DNA of 5,403 nucleotides. Origin: Congregibacter sp. (GTDB taxonomy: Bacteria; Pseudomonadota; Gammaproteobacteria; Pseudomonadales; Halieaceae). The notes beneath the pieces were generated by a model that saw nothing but the letters and a program-made list of their open reading frames with translations, was not told where the DNA came from and ran no database searches. Positions within the stretch are counted from its first letter, which is position 1; every line of letters begins with the position of its first letter. The stretch lies in NCBI GenBank assembly GCA_013911345.1, contig JACETJ010000114.1, positions 1 to 5,403 on the forward strand, read 5' to 3'. The position numbers were made by a program, and so were the translations under genes. Of this stretch, positions 1-5,184 are shown one piece after another.

Positions 1-1
1 C

Positions 2-97
2 TATTTCGTGGCCGATCGCTACGATCACACCTCGGGCCGCCCCGTTTTCAATATGACCATAGGCCTGCGCGACACCTGGTCGGCATCCCATGCCTGA
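2..97 (+). CDS. glnS: Glutaminyl-tRNA synthetase, C-terminal end (partial)
   Basis: Only the last 31 codons and the TGA stop (95-97) are present; the gene enters from the left edge. The translation ends with [10 protein letters not shown], then [18 protein letters not shown]. This matches the end of the GlnRS anticodon-binding beta-barrel domain; from memory the E. coli protein ends with YFCLDSRHS, then KPVFNRTVGLRDTW. GlnRS charges tRNA-Gln in the cytoplasm. The stop codon overlaps the start of cysS by 8 bp, so the two are probably cotranscribed and may be translationally coupled. The glnS-cysS order is, as I recall, also found in Pseudomonas. The identification rests on a short but distinctive tail; nothing can be said about the catalytic domain, which lies outside the window. 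Confidence 0.85.
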   Translation, partial: YFVADRYDHTSGRPVFNMTIGLRDTWSASHA

Positions 98-1472
98 GCT
101 CCGTCTCCACAACACGTTAGCCGGTGCCAAAGAGGCTTTTACACCGCGGGATCCACAGCGCGTCACGATGTATGTGTGCGGGCCCACGGTCTACAACTAC
201 GTGCATATCGGTAACGCCCGCCCGGTTGTCGTGTTTGACTGTCTCTATCGACTGTTAAGTGCGCTCTATCCGCAGGTCGTTTACGCCCGCAACATCACCG
301 ATATCGACGATAAGATTATTGACGCAGCGGCAAAGCGCGGTACAGATATTGCTGAAGTCAGCGCGGAGTTCACTCAGAAGTATCGTGAGGACATGACAGC
401 GCTTGGTGCTCTCTCGCCCACCATTGAGCCCATGGCGACAGAGCATATCGGTGACATGATTGCGCTGATTGAGCGGCTGATCGCGGAGGGGCACGCGTAT
501 GAGGCCGAGGGGCATGCACTGTTCGCGGTCGAATCCATGCCGGGTTATGGGGCCCTAAGCGGGCGGAATCTCGAGGACATGAAAGCGGGAGCTCGGGTAG
601 AAGTGGCCGACTACAAACGTCATCCTGGAGACTTTGTGCTCTGGAAGCCTTCTACCGATCAAGAGCCCGGCTGGGACAGCCCCTGGGGACGGGGGCGGCC
701 GGGTTGGCACCTAGAGTGCTCAGCGATGATCCGAGCGCATCTGGGAGAGGCCATCGATATTCATGGCGGCGGCCGCGATCTCATCTTTCCTCATCACGAG
801 AACGAGCGCGCCCAGAGTTGCTGCGCTTATGGCGGGGACTTTGTTCGCTATTGGATTCACAACGCCTTTATCGATATGGATGGCGAGAAGATGTCTAAGT
901 CTTTGGGCAATGTGCGAACGGTGCGAGAACTGCTTGAGCGCTTTCCGGGCGAAGTGCTCCGCTTTGCGCTGCTGTCGGCCCACTATCGCTCGGCGCTCAA
1001 TTTCTCCGGCGAGCTATTGACGAGCGCGCGGGGCGCGCTGGACACGTTTTACGGTGCGCTGAGGCGCCACCTTGATGTCGAGCCTGCCGCGCTGAGCGTG
1101 ACAGACAGCCGGGTATTTTCGGCCTTGCTGGACGACATGAACACCCCGGAGGCCATTGCCGTGCTCCATGCTGCGGCCAGCACCTTGAATAAATCTGATG
1201 ACGCACAGGAGATCGCGCTGGCCAAGGCGCAGCTTACTGTAGGCGGCGGTCTGCTCGGGTTGCTACAGGCAGACCCCGAGGCGTGGTTTACCGATTCGGT
1301 GGGAAGCGTGGGGCCCTCTGCTGAGGAGATCGAATCACTGGTGGAGGAGCGGATAGCGGCCAAAGTGAACCGAGACTTCCAGCGCGCAGATCAAATCCGG
1401 GATGATCTTGAGGCCCTAGGCGTGGTGCTGGAGGACGGCCCCGACGGTACCCAATGGCGCCGTCGAGGTTAA
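90..1472 (+). CDS. cysS: Cysteinyl-tRNA synthetase (CysRS)
   Basis: A class I aminoacyl-tRNA synthetase that activates cysteine with ATP and charges tRNA-Cys in the cytoplasm. At 460 residues it is the length of E. coli CysRS (461). The first signature is HIGN at 39-42 and the second KMSKS at 267-271. The four zinc ligands that select cysteine are all present: C30 (in MYVCGPTVY), C210 (in HLECS), H235 and E239 (in HHENE). The rest is the helical anticodon-binding region and a C-terminal tail ending WRRRG. The ATG at 90 puts C30 about where E. coli has C28, so the start fits the family. No good ribosome-binding site precedes it, which agrees with coupling to glnS, whose stop lies inside the first codons. 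It converges on folD with only 4 bp between the stops. The gene appears intact and ordinary. Confidence 0.98.
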   Translation: MPELRLHNTLAGAKEAFTPRDPQRVTMYVCGPTVYNYVHIGNARPVVVFDCLYRLLSALYPQVVYARNITDIDDKIIDAAAKRGTDIAEVSAEFTQKYREDMTALGALSPTIEPMATEHIGDMIALIERLIAEGHAYEAEGHALFAVESMPGYGALSGRNLEDMKAGARVEVADYKRHPGDFVLWKPSTDQEPGWDSPWGRGRPGWHLECSAMIRAHLGEAIDIHGGGRDLIFPHHENERAQSCCAYGGDFVRYWIHNAFIDMDGEKMSKSLGNVRTVRELLERFPGEVLRFALLSAHYRSALNFSGELLTSARGALDTFYGALRRHLDVEPAALSVTDSRVFSALLDDMNTPEAIAVLHAAASTLNKSDDAQEIALAKAQLTVGGGLLGLLQADPEAWFTDSVGSVGPSAEEIESLVEERIAAKVNRDFQRADQIRDDLEALGVVLEDGPDGTQWRRRG

Positions 1473-1476
1473 GGCT

Positions 1477-2322
1477 TTAGCTCAGCGCTTTTTCACCTGA
1501 TTCAACGGTCTGCTGAATCAGCGTGTTAATGGTCATCGGACCTACGCCACCTGGAACCGGCGTGATAGCGCTGGCCCGCTCGGTGAGAGGGCCCAGTTCA
1601 ATGTCGCCCACTCCGCCAGGATGATATCCCGCGTCGACCACTACGGCGCCATCTTTGATCCAGTCTGCCCGGATAAACTCGGGGCGGCCCACTGCGCCGA
1701 CCACAAGATCAGCCTGCCGAACGTGATGCTCAAGATTGCGAGTCCGGGAGTGACAGATAGTGACCGTCGCGTTGGCCTCAAGCATCATCATCGCCATTGG
1801 CTTGCCCAAAATGGGGCTCCTGCCAATGACCACTGCATGAAGGCCCTCCAGATTGACCTCGTAATGCGCTAGCAAACGCATGATGCCCTGCGGGGTCGCG
1901 CATCCGTAGGCGGGCTCGCCCATAGCCATGCGACCGAATCCAAGGCAGGTGACGCCGTCGACATCTTTATCCAGCGCGATCATGTCGAAACAGGCGCGCT
2001 CGTCAATCTGCGAAGGCACTGGGTGTTGCAGGAGAATGCCGTGCACATCGGGGTTTTGATTGAGTTGTTCGATCTCTCTCAGGAGGTCGTTGGTGCGGGT
2101 AGAAGCGGGCAGTTCAATCGCCATGGATTCCATGCCGACTCGGCGGCAGGCGTTCCCTTTCATTTTTACATACGTAGCTGAAGCCGGATCCTCGCCTACG
2201 AGTATGGTTGCCAGAACTGGCGTTCTGCCGTCAGATTTTGCCTTCAGTGCTTCAACACGCCCGCTGAGTTGTTCTTCTGTTAGTTGGGCAACGTGCTTGC
2301 CGTCCAAAATGACTGCCGTCAT
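1477..2322 (-). CDS. folD: Bifunctional methylene-THF dehydrogenase / methenyl-THF cyclohydrolase
   Basis: FolD oxidises 5,10-methylene-THF to 5,10-methenyl-THF with NAD(P)+ and hydrolyses that to 10-formyl-THF, supplying purine synthesis and formyltransferases. It has 281 residues, normal for the family. Catalytic residues are visible: Y51 and K55 in [10 protein letters not shown]99 in GILLQHPVP and D122 in KDVDG, matching E. coli Y50, K54, Q98 and D121. The dinucleotide-binding loop is GRSPILGKP (167-175) and the C-terminal signature is [10 protein letters not shown] (255-264). The E. coli K56 position is N57 here, and several segments ([40 protein letters not shown]) differ from the canonical gammaproteobacterial form, so this looks like a separate FolD lineage. 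The start is backed by AGGGG at 2330-2334, 7 bases upstream of the ATG. I found no convincing promoter between it and the divergent tRNA promoter. Confidence 0.96.
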   Translation of the reverse strand: MTAVILDGKHVAQLTEEQLSGRVEALKAKSDGRTPVLATILVGEDPASATYVKMKGNACRRVGMESMAIELPASTRTNDLLREIEQLNQNPDVHGILLQHPVPSQIDERACFDMIALDKDVDGVTCLGFGRMAMGEPAYGCATPQGIMRLLAHYEVNLEGLHAVVIGRSPILGKPMAMMMLEANATVTICHSRTRNLEHHVRQADLVVGAVGRPEFIRADWIKDGAVVVDAGYHPGGVGDIELGPLTERASAITPVPGGVGPMTINTLIQQTVESGEKALS

Positions 2323-2394
2323 AAAACATCCCCTATAAAATCGGGCGCGATTCTTTCAGAGATTGATCGGTGGGGGAAGAAGTTTTGTTGCGCA

Positions 2395-2430
2395 TTGCCG
2401 AGAATTCCCAATGCCGGTAAACTGCGCGCC
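2395..2430 (+). promoter_or_regulatory. Sigma-70 promoter of the tRNA-Pro/tRNA-His unit
   Basis: The -35 box is TTGCCG (2395-2400), followed by a 17-bp spacer and the -10 box TAAACT (2418-2423). Each matches consensus at four of six positions. Directly after the -10 comes a GC-only discriminator, GCGCGCC (2424-2430), a hallmark of stable-RNA promoters under stringent (ppGpp/DksA) control. Transcription would begin near 2430, leaving a leader of about 25 bases before tRNA-Pro. Spacing and discriminator are persuasive, but this is a reading by eye. Confidence 0.55.
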
Positions 2431-2434
2431 GCGT

Positions 2435-2449
2435 GAGGGCCGAGCCCTC
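2435..2449 (+). other. GC-rich hairpin in the tRNA leader
   Basis: GAGGGC (2435-2440) and GCCCTC (2444-2449) form a perfect 6-bp stem with a CGA loop. It sits between the predicted transcription start and the tRNA-Pro 5' end, 6 bases before the mature tRNA. No T-run follows on either strand, so it is not an intrinsic terminator. It may affect 5' processing of the precursor or separate the divergent folD and tRNA transcripts. Confidence 0.4.
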
Positions 2450-2455
2450 CGTCTT

Positions 2456-2532
2456 CGGGGTGTAGCGCAGTCTGGTAGCGCGCCTGCTTTGGGAGCAGGA
2501 TGTCGGGGGTTCGAATCCCTCCACCCCGACCA
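2456..2532 (+). tRNA. proM: tRNA-Pro, anticodon UGG
   Basis: A complete 77-base tRNA with encoded CCA. The acceptor CGGGGTG (2456-2462) pairs with CACCCCG (2522-2528), then discriminator A and CCA. The D arm is GCGC-AGTCTGGTA-GCGC. The anticodon stem is CCTGC/GCAGG with loop TTTGGGA (2488-2494), giving anticodon TGG at 2490-2492 and G at position 37, the usual site of TrmD m1G methylation in tRNA-Pro. The T arm is GGGGG-TTCGAAT-CCCTC with one G-U pair, and the variable loop is ATGTC. All canonical tertiary positions look normal. The UGG isoacceptor can read all CCN codons. It is the first gene after a strong-looking promoter and is probably cotranscribed with tRNA-His. The symbol follows the E. 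coli UGG gene. Confidence 0.97.
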
Positions 2533-2565
2533 TCTCCTTCCGGTTATGCCACAGAGAAGGGGAGT

Positions 2566-2595
2566 AGCCTTCGGGTCAGTGCGGCAGGCTTTTTT
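2566..2595 (+). terminator. Weak terminator-like hairpin between the two tRNAs
   Basis: AGCCT (2566-2570) can pair with AGGCT (2586-2590), and the stem runs directly into six T residues (2590-2595). The stem has only 5 bp and encloses a 15-base loop, so termination would be inefficient at best. No alternative promoter for tRNA-His is visible downstream. It may be a processing site or a partial attenuator that lowers tRNA-His relative to tRNA-Pro. Confidence 0.25.
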
Positions 2596-2611
2596 GTCAG
2601 CGCTTCTTGAT

Positions 2612-2688
2612 GGTGGCTGTAGCTCACCAGGTAGAGCACCGGATTGTGGCTCCGGAGGTAGCGGGTTCGAGACCCGTCAGCCACCCCA
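2612..2688 (+). tRNA. hisR: tRNA-His, anticodon GUG
   Basis: A complete 77-base tRNA with encoded CCA (2686-2688). The extra 5' G at position -1 (2612) faces the discriminator C73 (2685), the identity element read by histidyl-tRNA synthetase. Acceptor GTGGCTG pairs with CAGCCAC (2678-2684). The anticodon stem is CCGGA/TCCGG (2639-2643, 2651-2655), loop TTGTGGC, anticodon GTG at 2646-2648. The T arm is GCGGG-TTCGAGA-CCCGT with a terminal G-U pair. The core is odd: the D loop ACCAGGTA gives C15 and the variable loop AGGTA gives A48, where most tRNAs have a purine-pyrimidine Levitt pair (G15-C48 in E. coli tRNA-His). Position 37 is G rather than A. All stems are intact, so I call it functional. 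Confidence 0.96.
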
Positions 2689-2701
2689 TTTCCGAGATAA
2701 T

Positions 2702-2793
2702 CAGCACTGGTAAGCTGGCAATAAATCGCCCGCAATGTCCTGTGCGCAGGATATTTGCTGGTGCAAGGCTGCTGGGAATCGGGTTCAGTGCTG
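2702..2793. repeat. Inverted repeat enclosing an 11-bp imperfect hairpin
   Basis: The arms CAGCACTG (2702-2709) and CAGTGCTG (2786-2793) are exact reverse complements 76 bases apart. Inside, GCAA-TG-TCCTG (2732-2742) can fold with CAGGA-TA-TTGC (2747-2758) around a TGCG loop, with one G-U pair and one bulged T at 2754. CC/GG pairs beyond a mismatch extend the inner hairpin to 2729-2761. It lies 13 bases past the tRNA-His CCA end. It could stabilise or delimit the 3' trailer of the tRNA precursor. No T-run follows, so it is not an intrinsic terminator. Confidence 0.45.
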
Positions 2794-2795
2794 GC

Positions 2796-2820
2796 AAAAA
2801 GAAGGGGCAATCCATGCCCC
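2796..2820 (-). terminator. Intrinsic terminator on the minus strand
   Basis: On the minus strand GGGGCA and TGCCCC form a 6-bp stem (2815-2820 with 2804-2809) around a 5-base loop. It is followed directly by TTCTTTTT (2803 down to 2796). On the plus strand the same hairpin has A-residues upstream and no T-run downstream, so it acts in one direction only. It would end either the candidate small RNA or transcripts from the formyltransferase gene, whose stop codon is about 290 bases upstream. Confidence 0.55.
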
Positions 2821-2825
2821 TGTAA

Positions 2826-2878
2826 GGTGTGTTTCAGGCCTGGGTCTTATGGCCTTCCTTGGCCACCCGAAACACGCC
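2826..2878. repeat. Long interrupted hairpin with GGCC apical stem
   Basis: GGTGTGTTTC (2826-2835) pairs with GAAACACGCC (2869-2878) with one G-U pair read on the plus strand. Next GGGT (2842-2845) pairs with ACCC (2865-2868). Then GGCC (2851-2854) pairs with GGCC (2861-2864) around a 6-base loop. All unpaired bases are on one side (2836-2841 and 2846-2850). About 18 pairs in 53 bases is unlikely by chance. It is probably a structured RNA segment, most simply part of the minus-strand small RNA. Confidence 0.55.
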
Positions 2879-2898
2879 CGTCGTCCTGACTTGGACCA

Positions 2899-2927
2899 AT
2901 AATGTTGCAAAACGAAACAAAAATCAA
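2899..2927 (-). promoter_or_regulatory. Candidate promoter for the minus-strand small RNA
   Basis: On the minus strand the -35 box is TTGATT (2922-2927), then a 17-bp spacer and the -10 box CATTAT (2899-2904). Each matches at four of six positions. The flanks are AT-rich, and the predicted start falls near 2892, just before two hairpins and a terminator. In an AT-rich stretch such matches also arise by chance, so confidence is modest. Confidence 0.35.
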
Positions 2928-3107
2928 GCAAATTGCAAATGGACGCGTGAATCCGCCTTCCAGTCACGTTATCTGATTAAGAACAACAACTTGCAAATTT
3001 TCCGTAAGCCCGTTTGTGCGCATAGAACTGTTTGATCCGGACGAAATCGGTATTTTTACCGCATTATGCCACAGGTTTCATGGCTGGCTAAGTAGCTGCC
3101 CCGACAA

Positions 3108-3905
3108 TTATGGCTGGTAGCGACTCAGGAATCTCGCCACGAAGTCGGGGTTGACCCACCGAAGGCCAGCTGACTGCCCCTCTGCGAGGGCAGTTTCGTC
3201 TGGGAAAGAGAAGTACCGCGCACTTGCTGGGCGCTCGAGCAGCGACAGGGTGTCACCTGCTGCAACCGCATTGATCGCCGAGATCGCTGCCTCACACCCT
3301 GTGGGATACAGCCTCAGCGTGTTACTGAGATAACAGGCAGACTGCTCCCGTACGGTACTTTGAATGCTGATGATGGGGCCTGTGTCGATGGTAGCGTCAT
3401 GGATCCAATGCAGTGTTGTGCAGAGTTCGTCGTCACCGGCCAGCATGGCCCAGAAAGTCGCCATCACCCCCCGATATTCGGGCAGCTTTCCTGAGTGAAG
3501 ATTCAAAACGCCAAGCCTTGGGATGGAGAGCGCGTCCATATCGAGAATGCAGCCATAGCGTATGCACATCACAATATCAGGGCGGGTCGCTGCCAGTCGA
3601 CTTAACCCTTCTTTTGTATTGGGATGGTTCAAGCTGGCTATTGGTTTATCCAGATAGCGGCTCAGCCCTCTGAAAGTGAGTAGTTCGCCTTCGATCTTTT
3701 GCGCGTCTATGAGCGGAAAGAGCAGTTCATTGGGGAGCGTCTGCTCAAAAAATTTGACCGTATCAAGGCCGGCCGCGGTGGGCCTGCTTCCGACCTGATC
3801 AGAGCACAGCACCTGCAGTTCATGGCGCTGTGAAAGCTCCGGTAGCAGCAAGTTCAGTGCAAAATTGCTGGCTAGATCTCGATTCGCTAGGAGGGTCACA
3901 CGCAC
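3108..3905 (-). CDS. Stand-alone formyltransferase-fold protein, substrate unknown
   Basis: A member of the formyl_trans_N fold, which moves a formyl group from 10-formyl-THF to an amine. Numbered from the GTG at 3903-3905 (265 residues), it opens with VRVTLLANRD, a Rossmann-type strand. The catalytic triad is N135 and H137 in NLHSGKLPEYRG and D174 in DTGPII, as in Fmt and PurN. It ends with a YFSFPD segment (231-236) and lacks the C-terminal domain of methionyl-tRNA formyltransferase, so it is not Fmt; a sugar-nucleotide or other small amine is possible. The frame stays open to an ATG at 4053-4055. Those 50 extra residues are proline-rich and unlike the family, no suitable ribosome-binding site precedes that ATG, and two promoter-like sequences fall in or over the extension. 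GTG at 3897-3899 is an alternative start. No strong Shine-Dalgarno is seen for either GTG. Confidence 0.8.
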   Translation of the reverse strand: MRVTLLANRDLASNFALNLLLPELSQRHELQVLCSDQVGSRPTAAGLDTVKFFEQTLPNELLFPLIDAQKIEGELLTFRGLSRYLDKPIASLNHPNTKEGLSRLAATRPDIVMCIRYGCILDMDALSIPRLGVLNLHSGKLPEYRGVMATFWAMLAGDDELCTTLHWIHDATIDTGPIISIQSTVREQSACYLSNTLRLYPTGCEAAISAINAVAAGDTLSLLERPASARYFSFPDETALAEGQSAGLRWVNPDFVARFLSRYQP

Positions 3906-3955
3906 GGGTTTCTTGAGCCTAAATGTTTGTTCGCAGCACGGGGCTAATGGGCGGC

Positions 3956-3985
3956 AGTATAGAAGCGGGTTTTCCGGGTCGCCAA
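3956..3985 (-). promoter_or_regulatory. Candidate proximal promoter of the formyltransferase gene
   Basis: On the minus strand the -35 box TTGGCG (3980-3985, four of six) precedes an 18-bp spacer and the -10 box TATACT (3956-3961, five of six). Transcription would start near 3949 and give a leader of roughly 45 bases before the GTG at 3905. This supports the short form of the protein and is incompatible with initiation at the ATG at 4055. Confidence 0.45.
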
Positions 3986-4050
3986 TCTTAAAAAAGCGCC
4001 CCGGGTTGTGAGGCGGCTGCTGTGGGCCCGGAGATTGAGGACGGGCCGCT

Positions 4051-4078
4051 ATCATAGCGTTTCGATCTAAACAGTCAC
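4051..4078 (-). promoter_or_regulatory. Candidate distal promoter of the formyltransferase gene
   Basis: On the minus strand GTGACT (4073-4078, four of six to TTGACA) lies 16 bp from TATGAT (4051-4056, five of six to TATAAT). The -10 box overlaps the furthest-upstream ATG of the frame (4053-4055), so an RNA made here would begin inside the frame and could not use that ATG. Confidence 0.35.
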
Positions 4079-4390
4079 CTGCAAATGGGGGATAGATCTT
4101 GGACAGCCAGCCCCTACCTGCCTAATCTACCAATGCGGCGCGAGGGAAAAAGACACAGTTCGGAGCATGACTCCCCCTACAACAAGATCCCCACGCCGCG
4201 GCTCTGGCCCCGCTGCTGCTCGTAAAGTCTCTCTGCAGATCTGCTTTGTTTTTCTGGGCTCCGTGCTCGATCCGTTATCGGTGTGTTAGCCCGGCGGGCC
4301 ACCCGCGGGTAATCCGTTTCTCTGTTGTGTTGTGCACTGGAGTTTGTTTGACTGCGCAGCCAATCGGCTGAGCGCAGCGGCGGACATTCC
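4056..4390. other. Divergent intergenic region, formyltransferase / nuclease
   Basis: These 335 bases separate two divergently read genes. Short open frames here either run antisense into the nuclease gene or show no protein character. Apart from the minus-strand promoter at the left edge I see three palindromic elements: GCAGATCTGC (4235-4244), a GCGGG-CCA-CCCGC hairpin (4294-4306) overlapping the palindrome ACCCGCGGGT (4301-4310), and the hairpin at 4352-4377 just before the nuclease gene. I found no plus-strand promoter with good boxes and spacing, although one should exist here. Confidence 0.6.
4352..4377 (+). promoter_or_regulatory. Hairpin abutting the nuclease ribosome-binding site
   Basis: CTGCGC (4352-4357) pairs with GCGCAG (4372-4377), and AGCC (4358-4361) with GGCT (4366-4369) around an AATC loop, with two bulged bases at 4370-4371. 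The ten pairs, mostly G-C, end right before the weak Shine-Dalgarno CGGCGGA (4378-4384), 6 bases from the ATG. The structure could limit ribosome access and hold expression low. There is no T-run. Confidence 0.4.
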
Positions 4391-5173
4391 ATGTATCGAG
4401 TCATCACCTGTAATACCAATGGCATCCGCGCTGCGGCACGTAAGGGCTTTTTCGACTGGCTCGCACAACAGAGGGCGGATGTGGTGTGCATACAGGAGAT
4501 TAAGGCCAAGGAAGAGCAGCTGACCGACGCCATCTTTTACCCCAAGGGCTACCATTGTTACTACAACGAGGCGGAGCGCCCGGGTTACTCAGGCACGGCC
4601 ATCTACTGCAAGCAAAAACCGCAAAAGGTCATCACGCGCCTCGATTGGGAGATCGTCGATTCAGAAGGGCGTTATATTCAGGTGGATTTTCCCGGACTGA
4701 GTGTTGTGTCCCTTTACGTGCCATCAGGCTCGGCTTCGGATGTCGCTCAGGCCCGGAAAGACGGCTTCATGGAGCCCTTTTATGAGCATTTGACGAAGCT
4801 ACGTCGTAAGCGCAGGGAGTTCATTATTTGTGCTGACTGGAATACCTGCCACCAAAATATCGATTTGAAGAACTGGCGTAGCAATCAGAAAAATTCTGGC
4901 TTTATGCCCCATGAGCGAGCCTGGTTAGACCGAATCTACGATCGTCTTGGCTGGGTAGATATTTTTCGCGAAATTACGGACGAGGCTGATCTCTACACTT
5001 GGTGGTCGAACCGCGGCCAGGCCTGGGCCAACAACGTAGGATGGCGGCTCGATTACATGCTCGCGACGCCCGGGTTGTCAGGAACGGGGCGGCGTCAATC
5101 CATCTACCGGGATGAGCGTTTCTCTGATCACGCGCCGCTAACAATTGATTTTGACATTTCAAAGCCGGGTTGA
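4391..5173 (+). CDS. xth: Exodeoxyribonuclease III family nuclease (ExoIII/Crc type)
   Basis: A 260-residue member of the endonuclease/exonuclease/phosphatase fold. ExoIII enzymes cut DNA at abasic sites and degrade 3' ends in base-excision repair. Metal and catalytic residues are all visible: N8 (CNTNGIR), E36 (IQEIK), Y109, D149 and N151 (ADWN), D221 (GWRLDY), and D246 and H247 (SDHAP), matching E. coli N7, E34, Y109, D151, N153, D229, D258 and H259. Several stretches (RRKRREFI, LKNWR, ERAWLD, GWRLDY) recall Pseudomonas Crc, the nuclease-dead partner of Hfq in catabolite repression. Crc has lost the active-site residues, so this protein is more likely an active nuclease. The usual GDMN or GDFN motif is ADWN here. 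The ATG has a weak Shine-Dalgarno, GGA at 4382-4384. I use the generic symbol because the exact subfamily is not settled. Confidence 0.9.
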   Translation: MYRVITCNTNGIRAAARKGFFDWLAQQRADVVCIQEIKAKEEQLTDAIFYPKGYHCYYNEAERPGYSGTAIYCKQKPQKVITRLDWEIVDSEGRYIQVDFPGLSVVSLYVPSGSASDVAQARKDGFMEPFYEHLTKLRRKRREFIICADWNTCHQNIDLKNWRSNQKNSGFMPHERAWLDRIYDRLGWVDIFREITDEADLYTWWSNRGQAWANNVGWRLDYMLATPGLSGTGRRQSIYRDERFSDHAPLTIDFDISKPG

Positions 5174-5184
5174 GCCCGCGAGTG

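Larger units (their letters stand above)
2796..2892 (-). ncRNA. Candidate small RNA, about 97 nt (novel, unnamed)
   Basis: Three elements line up on the minus strand. A promoter lies at 2899-2927. A long hairpin (2826-2878) follows, and then a terminator hairpin with U-tract (2796-2820). The transcript would start near 2892 and end near 2796. On this strand GGA appears in the hexaloop AAGGAA of the long hairpin and in the loop TGGAT of the terminator hairpin. It also appears near the 5' end (CAGGAC). This is the type of site bound by CsrA/RsmA. I do not recognise the RNA as a known family. One pair at the base of the long stem is G-U on the plus strand but A-C on the minus strand, a small point against minus-strand orientation. 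The alternative is that the terminator simply ends the formyltransferase transcript. Confidence 0.3.
2689..3107. other. Gene-free, hairpin-rich intergenic region between convergent units
   Basis: The plus-strand tRNA unit and the minus-strand formyltransferase point towards each other across these 419 bases. No credible protein gene is present; the two short open frames here have no good ribosome-binding site or recognisable protein character. The left part (2700-2880) contains several strong inverted repeats and a minus-strand terminator. The right part (about 2900-3060) is clearly AT-rich compared with the genes. It has three copies of TTGCAAA and a plus-strand stretch AAGAACAACAAC. Most of the interest lies in the candidate minus-strand small RNA listed separately. 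Confidence 0.7.

Noticed and set aside
255..1363. Antisense and alternate-frame open frames inside cysS
   Set aside because: They are shadows of a GC-rich, well-supported gene.
2333..2533. Minus-strand open frame whose product begins MVGVEGFEPPTSCS
   Set aside because: This is the well-known spurious translation of the antisense strand of a tRNA-Pro gene; databases contain many such false proteins.
2544..2825. Several open frames on both strands across tRNA-His and its flanks
   Set aside because: Their most protein-like parts are translations of the tRNA itself, and none has a ribosome-binding site or coherent family motif.
2785..3035. Short open frames on both strands (about 60 and 68 codons) in the intergenic region
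   Set aside because: They overlap strong hairpins, lack Shine-Dalgarno sequences and show no recognisable protein features.
3048..3061. CGGTA-TTTT-TACCG hairpin as a terminator for the convergent transcripts
   Set aside because: The stem has only five pairs, its T residues are in the loop, and no T-run follows on either strand.
2456..3107. Possible integration site using a tRNA 3' end
   Set aside because: I looked for a second copy of either tRNA 3' end downstream and found none, and there is no integrase or other mobile gene in the window.
4177..4555. Minus-strand open frames over the nuclease promoter region and 5' end
   Set aside because: They run antisense to the clear ExoIII-type gene and resemble no family; the overlapping reading is better explained as shadow.
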